Origin: Sideroxyarcus emersonii
Lineage (GTDB): Bacteria; Pseudomonadota; Gammaproteobacteria; Burkholderiales; Gallionellaceae
NCBI RefSeq assembly: GCF_021654335.1
Contig: NZ_AP023423.1
Coordinates: forward strand, 2,603,001 to 2,667,000
Reading direction: 5' to 3'
DNA length: 64,000 nt
This document shows positions 56,272 to 64,000 of the stretch, piece after piece; the stretch's first letter is position 1, and each line of letters starts with the position of its first letter. The notes below the pieces were generated by a model, which did not search any database, had not been told where the DNA came from, and saw nothing but the letters and a program-made list of their open reading frames with translations. Both the position numbers and the translations under genes were made by a program.

Positions 56272-57185
56272 CCAGGATATTGCTCACGGGCAAGAACGGC
56301 CAGGTTGGCTGGGAATTGCAACGTTCCCTGGCTGACTTCGGCGAAGTCGTCGCCACCGATTCCGGGGAACTGGATCTTGCCGATCCGCAGGCGATCCGTC
56401 GCGTCGTCCGCGAAGTCAAACCCGATCTCATCGTCAACCCTGCAGCCTATACTGCAGTCGATAAGGCCGAGACCGAAACGGACCTGGCGCAGGCGGTCAA
56501 TGGCGACGCGCCCGGCATGCTGGCCGCGGAAGCGCTGCGGCTGAATGCGGTGCTGGTGCATTACTCGACCGACTATGTGTTCGATGGCAGCAAATCAGCA
56601 CCTTATACCGAAGCCGATGCGCCCAACCCGCAGTGCGTCTACGGCAGGACCAAACTGGCAGGCGAGCAGGCGATACGCGCCTCCGGTTGCAAACACCTCA
56701 TCCTGCGCACCAGCTGGGTATATGGCGTGCATGGCGGGAATTTCGTGAAGACGATGCTGCGTCTGGCCAGGGAGCGCAACGAGTTGCGCATCGTGGCGGA
56801 TCAGTTCGGGGCCCCGACCTGGGCGCGGGATCTGGCGCAATCGACCGCATCGGTACTGCAGAATTGGTCGCAAAAGGATTGGGATAGCAGTCTGGGCGGG
56901 CTTTATCACCTCACCGCGGCGGGGCGCACCAGTTGGCACCAGTATGCCGAAGAAATCGTGCGTCTTGCGCGCCAGTATGATCCCGCGCTCGCATCCAAAG
57001 CACTCGATATCCGCGCCATCGCCACGCACGAATATCCTCTCCCCGCCAAACGGCCCGTGAATTCGGTGCTGGCGAACGACAGGATCCGCGCTGCCTTCGG
57101 CATCGCACTGCCGGCGTGGCAGGACAGCCTCGCCGAATGCGTACGCCTGATTTACCAGCAGCCGGTTAGTGCAGTGCCTGGTTGA
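56268..57185 (+). CDS. rfbD: dTDP-4-dehydrorhamnose reductase
   Basis: 305-residue SDR. ILLTGKNGQVGWELQRSL is the cofactor site, VNPAAYTAVDKAETE the family signature, VHYSTDYVFDGSKSAPYTE the active-site Thr-Asp region, and YGRTKLAGEQAI the Tyr/Lys pair. It completes dTDP-L-rhamnose synthesis. Its 3' end overlaps the converging tolC-like gene by 20 bases. Confidence 0.95.
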   Translation: MTRILLTGKNGQVGWELQRSLADFGEVVATDSGELDLADPQAIRRVVREVKPDLIVNPAAYTAVDKAETETDLAQAVNGDAPGMLAAEALRLNAVLVHYSTDYVFDGSKSAPYTEADAPNPQCVYGRTKLAGEQAIRASGCKHLILRTSWVYGVHGGNFVKTMLRLARERNELRIVADQFGAPTWARDLAQSTASVLQNWSQKDWDSSLGGLYHLTAAGRTSWHQYAEEIVRLARQYDPALASKALDIRAIATHEYPLPAKRPVNSVLANDRIRAAFGIALPAWQDSLAECVRLIYQQPVSAVPG

Positions 57186-58506
57186 TCTTTGACAGGTCGT
57201 CTTCGGACAGCCCGCCCACTGCAGCTTGCAGGCTGAGTTGGCTGATCAGGTAGTTGTATTCCGCCTGATACAGGTCGCGCCGCGTCGAATATGCCTGCTG
57301 CTGCGCATTCAACACGTCTATGTTGGTGCGCACGCCGACTTCATGGCCGAGCTTGCTTGCCTCCAGCATGCTTTCACTCGATTTGAGCGCCTGTTGCAGC
57401 GCCTGTACCTGGGCGATCCCGTTCACTACACCGAGATACGCTTGGCGCGTCTGCAGCTCCACATTGCGACGCGTATTTTCCAGTTCCTGCCGGGCGCGCT
57501 CGCGGTTGGCTTCCGCCTCGCGCCATTTGGATTGGACTGCACCGCCCTGGAACAGCGGCACGTTGAGCTGAACGCCCACCGAGGTTGCGGTGGAATCCGT
57601 ACCGATGCCGTAGACGCTGCCGTTGGCAATACTTCTGTTGTAGTTCGCCACCAGATCGACAGTGGGCAGGTGTCCGCCCCGGTTGCGATCCACTTCCTTC
57701 TCCGCGATCTCGGCGCTCGCCTGTGCCATGACAACCTGGTAGTTGTGCAGCTGCGCCTCGTTCACCCATTTATCCAGGTCGACCGGCTGCGGCTGCTCCA
57801 GCATCAGGGACTGGCCCAGGGGATTCAGATCCTGGGGAACGGCATTGATGAGCTGCTGCAGGGTGCGGCGCTTCACCTCCAGGTTGCTCTGCGCCGAGAT
57901 CTCCTGTGCAACGATCAGGTCGTAGCGAGCCTGCGCTTCGTGGGTATCGGTGATGGTGGCGGTGCCGACCTCGAAATTGCGTTTGGCCTGTTCCAGCTGT
58001 TCGGCGATGGCCGTCTTCTGCGCTGCGGCCAGCTGCACGCTGTCCTGCGCGATCAGCACATCGAAATAGGTCTGCGCCACGCGCAGGATCAGATCCTGTT
58101 CGGCGATCCTGTACTGCGCCTCGGACTGGATCACCTGCAACTGGGATTCGGAGTACACGGCCCAGTTCTGCTCGCGGAACAGGGGCTGCACCAGACTCAC
58201 CCCGTAACCGTGGCTATTGAAACGCTGCGTGCCGGACGGGAACGGGAACAGTGCGGCGGCGGCACCGGTGTACTGGGTATTGACGTCGTTGTAGGTGGTG
58301 TTGGCGTTGAAATTGACGTTGGGCAGCAATAGCGAGCGGCCCTGCGTCAGTTTTTCCTGGCCGGCATCATGGGCTGCGCGTGCCGATGCAAACACGGCAT
58401 CCTGATTCTGTGCCGCATGGTAGAACTGGAGCAAGTCCGCCGCACCCGCCAATGGGCTGATGCTCATGGCCAGGATCACGCTTAACGCCGTCTTAGTTGG
58501 TTTCAT
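57166..58506 (-). CDS. TolC-family outer-membrane channel protein
   Basis: 446 residues from the ATG at 58506 with GAGG upstream. The signal peptide is about residues 1-22 (to SPLAGA). Two OEP repeats follow: the first with LLPNVNFNANTTYNDV and alpha-helical barrel segments, the second with LPTVDLVANYN and VGVQLNVPLFQGGAVQSKWR. C-terminal GVRTNIDVLNAQQQAYSTRR is a TolC hallmark. It forms the trimeric exit duct for type I secretion or efflux. No inner-membrane partner is nearby. The pcm-family gene upstream matches a common betaproteobacterial order. Confidence 0.92.
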   Translation of the reverse strand: MKPTKTALSVILAMSISPLAGAADLLQFYHAAQNQDAVFASARAAHDAGQEKLTQGRSLLLPNVNFNANTTYNDVNTQYTGAAAALFPFPSGTQRFNSHGYGVSLVQPLFREQNWAVYSESQLQVIQSEAQYRIAEQDLILRVAQTYFDVLIAQDSVQLAAAQKTAIAEQLEQAKRNFEVGTATITDTHEAQARYDLIVAQEISAQSNLEVKRRTLQQLINAVPQDLNPLGQSLMLEQPQPVDLDKWVNEAQLHNYQVVMAQASAEIAEKEVDRNRGGHLPTVDLVANYNRSIANGSVYGIGTDSTATSVGVQLNVPLFQGGAVQSKWREAEANRERARQELENTRRNVELQTRQAYLGVVNGIAQVQALQQALKSSESMLEASKLGHEVGVRTNIDVLNAQQQAYSTRRDLYQAEYNYLISQLSLQAAVGGLSEDDLSKINQALH

Positions 58507-58598
58507 AGCCTCTTCCAAATATTAGAGTTTTCTAATATTACATGCTGCGACTAAACAATTCAAGCAAATACGGGCTTCCCGGCAGCGCCGGGAGTCGA

Positions 58599-59243
58599 TC
58601 AGAATACGAAACGTTGCGGTTGCGGCGCGTTCTGCAGCGGCGCCACGCTGGTTTCGAACAGGGTGACGGTCTCGAACACGCCGGGGGCCACGCAGGTCAC
58701 CTGCATCGCATGCATCGCCGGCGCGTCGCCCACGATGGCAAACAGGCGTCCGCCCGCGTTCAGCATCTCATAGAAGGATTCCGGCGGCAGGGGCACCGAA
58801 CCTGTCAGCACGATGGCATCGTACTTCTCGCCGCCCCAGCCCGTGGAAGCATCGCCAATCTCCAGCGTGACATTGTCGTAATGGTGGGCCGCAAGCGTGC
58901 GCGCCGCACGCGCACTCAGCTCCTGCACCAGTTCCACGCTCGTCACATGCTGTGCCATGCGCGATATCAGCGCGGTGAGATAGCCGCTGCCGGTGCCCAC
59001 TTCCAGCACGCGGTCGGTATGTTTCAGCTTCAATGCCTGCAGCGCACGCGCTTCCAGCTTCGGCGACCACATGAACGCACCGTGCCCTAGGGGAATCTCG
59101 ACATCCATAAAGGCCAGCGACTGTTTGTCCACCGGCACGAAATGTTCGCGTTTGACCTTCTTGATGAGCTCGAGCACATTCACGTCCAGCACGTCCCAGG
59201 GACGTATCTGTTGTTCCACCATATTGAAGCGAGCGAGTTCCAT
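58599..59243 (-). CDS. Protein-L-isoaspartate O-methyltransferase family protein
   Basis: 214 residues from the ATG at 59243; AGGGG sits 9 bases upstream of it, while the ATG at 59252 touches the same site with no spacer. FNMVEQQIRPWDVLD opens the protein, REHFVPVDKQSLAFMD is the substrate-side region, and RVLEVGTGSGYLTALI is the SAM motif. This group, next to tolC in betaproteobacteria, is annotated as Pcm, which repairs damaged Asp/Asn residues. Its activity is not certain. It diverges from the thiC riboswitch region. Confidence 0.85.
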   Translation of the reverse strand: MELARFNMVEQQIRPWDVLDVNVLELIKKVKREHFVPVDKQSLAFMDVEIPLGHGAFMWSPKLEARALQALKLKHTDRVLEVGTGSGYLTALISRMAQHVTSVELVQELSARAARTLAAHHYDNVTLEIGDASTGWGGEKYDAIVLTGSVPLPPESFYEMLNAGGRLFAIVGDAPAMHAMQVTCVAPGVFETVTLFETSVAPLQNAPQPQRFVF

Positions 59244-59374
59244 GCTGTTCATCCCCTGTCCTCTAGATATGTTTATTTCAACTCGGCATGCAGTATAACA
59301 AGCCCATCAGGTGCGCTCAATGAATTGAGTCGGCCCCCGGCTTGCCTTTGTCAAAGCTTTCCAGTACCTTGCGA

Positions 59375-61356
<1,982 letters not shown>

Positions 61357-61369
61357 GCCAGTATTTTTC

Positions 61370-61398
61370 CGAGGTAGTAATGCGCCTACACTACCTCG
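61370..61398 (+). terminator. Hairpin after thiC, possible terminator
   Basis: 9-bp perfect stem CGAGGTAGT / ACTACCTCG with an 11-base loop, 14 bases after the thiC stop. No T-run follows on either strand, so it may act as an mRNA-stabilising or Rho-assisted hairpin between the two convergent genes. Confidence 0.45.
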
Positions 61399-61437
61399 AT
61401 AGAATATGTCGTTATGTCGCTTTCATAGCTATGCAAC

Positions 61438-62193
61438 TTAGGTCGTTGCTACGGTATGCTGCGCAAGTGACATGCATCTCGTCATGAATTCATCCACCTT
61501 AGCTTGAGGCCATACTTCAAATACCTTTCCCCCTCCTTGCATGTTCAATATTTTCATGAATTCCCTAAAGTGAGCCTCTTTTCCTGTAAGCCACGATTCC
61601 GAGATCATCGCTCTAACGATGCCTGCCGCGAGAACAGACCGACTCACGGTTTTCGATCTTTCCACAAAATTGCTTCTGATATCTGTTGTTTTCAAAATCA
61701 TCCGCAACGCCTGTTCTTGGTCGTCGGGCGCGGCCAATTTGGCGATATACCCATTCCACCACAGACGCGATATGGCGTTATCATCTCTATAGCGCGTTTG
61801 CGTATTAGCGAAGAAGTGCGTTTTTATATCCTTCACAAGTTTCTCGTCATCTTTTGTATCGGCATCAAGCCATCTGTAGCGTGAGTATTCAAGACATTCG
61901 ATATGAGTTAGTCGAGTCCACAGCCGATTTTCACAAGCAAGACTAGGATGCAACCTGTTTAATGCATTCCATACAAGCATAGTGTTTTTGATTTCCGCTT
62001 CAGAATCTTTAGCCATCACTAGATGATTAAGAGGTTCCAGATCGAGGCGGAGAGACAGCTCAATCGACCAGCCGCCCTTTTCCGCAAGGTCAACAAAATC
62101 TCCGGTTTTGTATCTTTCAAGATTTTGTAGTACAGAAGAGTGCAAAAAGTCTGCCGTCTTTTGCGATAGATATTTCAAAGATTCGGTTGGCAT
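61438..62193 (-). CDS. DUF6339-like protein, last gene of an ATPase operon
   Basis: 251 residues, mostly alpha-helical, with no membrane helix or signal peptide. The central block ENRLWTRLTHIECLEYSRYR, then THFFANTQTRYRDDNAISRL, WWNGYIAKLA and the following IRSNFVERSKTVSRSVLAAG resemble the DUF6339 family as I recall it. That family is found beside GHKL ATPases in predicted restriction or defence loci. The start overlaps the upstream stop by one base (TAATG), so the three genes are co-translated. Molecular function is unknown. Confidence 0.6.
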   Translation of the reverse strand: MPTESLKYLSQKTADFLHSSVLQNLERYKTGDFVDLAEKGGWSIELSLRLDLEPLNHLVMAKDSEAEIKNTMLVWNALNRLHPSLACENRLWTRLTHIECLEYSRYRWLDADTKDDEKLVKDIKTHFFANTQTRYRDDNAISRLWWNGYIAKLAAPDDQEQALRMILKTTDIRSNFVERSKTVSRSVLAAGIVRAMISESWLTGKEAHFREFMKILNMQGGGKVFEVWPQAKVDEFMTRCMSLAQHTVATT

Positions 62194-63026
62194 TAGCTTA
62201 GCTCCTGCATCAGCGTAACAACCCGATTAAAGGGTGATTTCAGCAGCTTCTGAGAATCCTTCAGCAAATCAGGATTCGCAAGGTCAACATTTTCTTGGGC
62301 ACACTTTGCCTCGAATACTTTATACCAACGCTTATCTTGATATGAGCCCACATCCTGTTGAAGAACCGTCAGAACTTCCATTACCGCAGGCAAATACACG
62401 CTGTTAAGTAGTATCGGTTTCCCTGGCGCCGTGTAACGCATGTTGTAGATTGATGTGTATGTTTCTTTTTCAGCAAGTATCGTGATGCGTTCTTCATCAA
62501 GATTCACTCGATATTGACCTGGTGGTACATCATTATTTATTGCCATGTCAAAAATTGATTCTATTGGAGCAAGTTTTTCCCTGCCTACATTAATTTGGAA
62601 TTCGTTACCTATCGCTAGAATTTCGCCATTTCCCAAGTGGAACTTCAAATTATGGAAATCTTCATGCAATTTGTCGCTTGAAAGAATGATACCTTCCTCT
62701 GCAGCAATAATTAGCGGCAACAGATTGACGTTGCCTGAGAGCAGTCCTTGGTCGACTTCCAGTTCGCCGTTTGAAGAGTCAATTTGATGTAGCCTGTTGT
62801 AGTAGGTTTCCAAGCAGGTAATAAACAGGCAAGCCTTGGCTTTCTTCTCTGCCAGATGCTTTGAAAGTGTTTCTTCCGTTAAGCGAAAATTGTAGTGAAC
62901 CCGTAGGGCTCCGGTTTTCATAGATTCCGCTATTTCAATTCCAATTTCGAACTCCCCTTTGACGTAGTCATTGGTAAACTCTTCTAGAACCGGGTGTGGA
63001 AACCGAGCCAGCCGACTAATTTTCAT
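62193..63026 (-). CDS. Conserved-looking protein of unknown function in the ATPase operon
   Basis: 277 residues. I do not recognise a domain. The first two thirds look beta-rich and cytosolic: EFEIGIEIAESMKTGALRVH, then ACLFITCLETYYNRLHQI and FHLGNGEILAIGNEFQINVG. The last third is helical, with SVYLPAVMEVLTVLQQD and RWYKVFEAKCAQENV. No catalytic motif is obvious. The ATG overlaps the ATPase stop by 4 bases and the stop overlaps the next start, which argues for a fixed stoichiometry with its neighbours. It could be an effector, adaptor or DNA-binding subunit. Confidence 0.7.
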   Translation of the reverse strand: MKISRLARFPHPVLEEFTNDYVKGEFEIGIEIAESMKTGALRVHYNFRLTEETLSKHLAEKKAKACLFITCLETYYNRLHQIDSSNGELEVDQGLLSGNVNLLPLIIAAEEGIILSSDKLHEDFHNLKFHLGNGEILAIGNEFQINVGREKLAPIESIFDMAINNDVPPGQYRVNLDEERITILAEKETYTSIYNMRYTAPGKPILLNSVYLPAVMEVLTVLQQDVGSYQDKRWYKVFEAKCAQENVDLANPDLLKDSQKLLKSPFNRVVTLMQELS

Positions 63027-64000
63027 GCCGCCTCCCGTTCAGCAAAACTTTTTGCTATGACTTCAATCGGGCCGTCGTATTCATCAGAAAATTCGATTGT
63101 GAATTCGAGCTTTTTGTCTTTAGTAAAATTGACTTTGACTGAGCCGGACGCAACTTCGCCTGCGTCAGTACCGGTGATACGTAGTCTTTCCGGGCTATTT
63201 ACTCCTGCAGCAAATACAGCAACCGTCGCTGTTGCAGTTTCCTCTGGTGTTAAGATTAGTTGCCGTTTTCTCGATTGGCCTTCACCTATAAGATTTCTTA
63301 CATTGCGCAACGCAATTGTCTTACCGCCGAAATTATTTCCGGCCCCACCCGTTCCGCCCCCGCTACCTGAGCCACTCCCTCCAGTATCACCACCCTTACC
63401 GTCGTTGGTGCCACTACCGCCCTCATCCCCGCCTTTTTCGTTCCCTTGGCTTGGTGATTTAGGCGGTTGCTTCTTACTCGGCTTGTACTTGAGAATCTCC
63501 GGATTCTCGTCAATTGCATTCGGATCTTGTAGTTTTTCCGGATCAACTTGATCAGCAAAGAATTCACTTAATTCATTAATTGTTACTGAGTCCTTTGGAC
63601 TTTCGAGGCTTTGGGATTTGATGGCATCACGAATTGCTTTGGCAAGCTGCTTCATTACCCGCGCTGCTGAATTTCTTTTGTCGGTATCAGGAATACGTTC
63701 TGATGAAAATCCGTCGTGCCTCGGATTTTCGAGATTCTTGAAAAATGTAATTCCATCATGGTCTATCGGTTCAACTAGAGTTACGAAATCTTTGTATAAG
63801 GGAAATCGTCTGAATTTTTCACCAAAGTTTTCAAGATTGTCCGTTATATACATTCCGTTTCTTATAATGCTGACGCGTTTGGGCAAACCTTCCCGAACCA
63901 GTATCCTGATCGCGACCTTACCTAGTTCGGGTATGACAACAATTTCTTCCTTGGTTTCTAAAGACATCAGGCACTCACACAAGGCCCTTGCGAATTCAAA
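63023..64000 (-). CDS. C-terminal part of a probable GHKL-type (HSP90/MutL-like) ATPase, 5' end outside the window
   Basis: The frame stays open to the right edge, adding FEFARAL before the first apparent start (a TTG at 63982), so the gene is cut. The visible 325 residues contain VIPELGKVAIRILVREGLPK and VSIIRNGMYITDNL, like the transducer half of bacterial GHKL ATPases in MORC/MutL-type loci. They then contain a helical part (VMKQLAKAIRDAIKSQSL), a linker of about 50 residues rich in Gly, Ser, Lys and Pro, and a C-terminal beta-rich domain (LILTPEETATATVAVFAAGV, LEFTIEFSDEYDGPIEVIA). The ATP-binding N-terminus would confirm this but lies beyond the window. Confidence 0.6.
   Translation of the reverse strand, partial: FEFARALCECLMSLETKEEIVVIPELGKVAIRILVREGLPKRVSIIRNGMYITDNLENFGEKFRRFPLYKDFVTLVEPIDHDGITFFKNLENPRHDGFSSERIPDTDKRNSAARVMKQLAKAIRDAIKSQSLESPKDSVTINELSEFFADQVDPEKLQDPNAIDENPEILKYKPSKKQPPKSPSQGNEKGGDEGGSGTNDGKGGDTGGSGSGSGGGTGGAGNNFGGKTIALRNVRNLIGEGQSRKRQLILTPEETATATVAVFAAGVNSPERLRITGTDAGEVASGSVKVNFTKDKKLEFTIEFSDEYDGPIEVIAKSFAEREAA

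Overview
The window looks like the chromosome of a betaproteobacterium, probably of the Nitrosomonadales/Gallionellaceae type. The reasons are GC-rich housekeeping genes (single-chain gcvP, tpx, apaH, an 86-residue second IF-1, waaA, and a TolC-pcm-thiC order) and the overall codon style. This placement is inference, not a database match. No stretch longer than 300 bases lacks a gene. No tRNA, rRNA, CRISPR array or classical insertion sequence was seen.

Layout. 1-7.5 kb is housekeeping: the 3' part of gcvP, tpx, a PfkB kinase, a glyoxalase-fold protein, a fructosamine-kinase-like protein, a cold-shock protein, infA and apaH. Paired palindromic repeats bracket the tpx-PfkB segment. 7.6-57.2 kb is one very large surface-polysaccharide region. 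It opens with a plus-strand MBOAT/SGNH acetylation pair, then small divergent glycosyltransferase/methyltransferase groups (10.1-15.9 kb). From 15.96 to 50.88 kb every gene is on the minus strand. 50.9-57.2 kb is a tight plus-strand run: a GT9 glycosyltransferase, waaA and the dTDP-rhamnose genes rfbB-rfbA-rfbC-rfbD, with a small four-helix-bundle gene wedged between rfbB and rfbA. 57.2-61.4 kb returns to housekeeping: tolC, a pcm-family gene, a TPP riboswitch and thiC. 61.4-64.0 kb is the 3' end of a minus-strand operon that runs off the right edge. It holds a GHKL-type ATPase C-terminal part, an unrecognised 277-residue protein and a DUF6339-like protein, and it resembles the accessory half of a MutL/MORC-ATPase restriction or defence locus.

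How the polysaccharide genes work together. The minus-strand block divides into two head-to-tail operons. Each begins with a copy of an EPS-associated MarR-type regulator gene, and each copy has the palindrome GTTCA-N5-TGAAC starting 10 bases before its ATG. The upstream operon (50.88 to 39.15 kb) starts with a diverged regulator copy, then a Wzx flippase, glycosyltransferases, methyltransferases, a Gmd-like enzyme, a WbpV-like reductase and a WecA/WbpL-type initiating transferase. The downstream operon (39.1 to about 16 kb) starts with the intact regulator and makes GDP-mannose products (manC, gmd) and CDP-6-deoxy/3,6-dideoxy sugars (rfbF, rfbG, rfbH, a cupin epimerase and an SDR). It continues with a second Wzx, an ArnC/GtrB-type periplasmic sugar-adding trio, a Wzy-like polymerase, glycosyltransferases, a WcaJ-type initiating transferase and a CapD/WbpM-type dehydratase. 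The locus therefore has two initiating enzymes, two flippases and two Wzy/WaaL-like proteins, and could assemble two different glycans.

The best leads are the duplicated regulator with its conserved palindrome, the four-helix-bundle gene flanked by inverted repeats, the 3,6-dideoxyhexose branch that lacks its reductase, and the truncated ATPase operon at the right edge.
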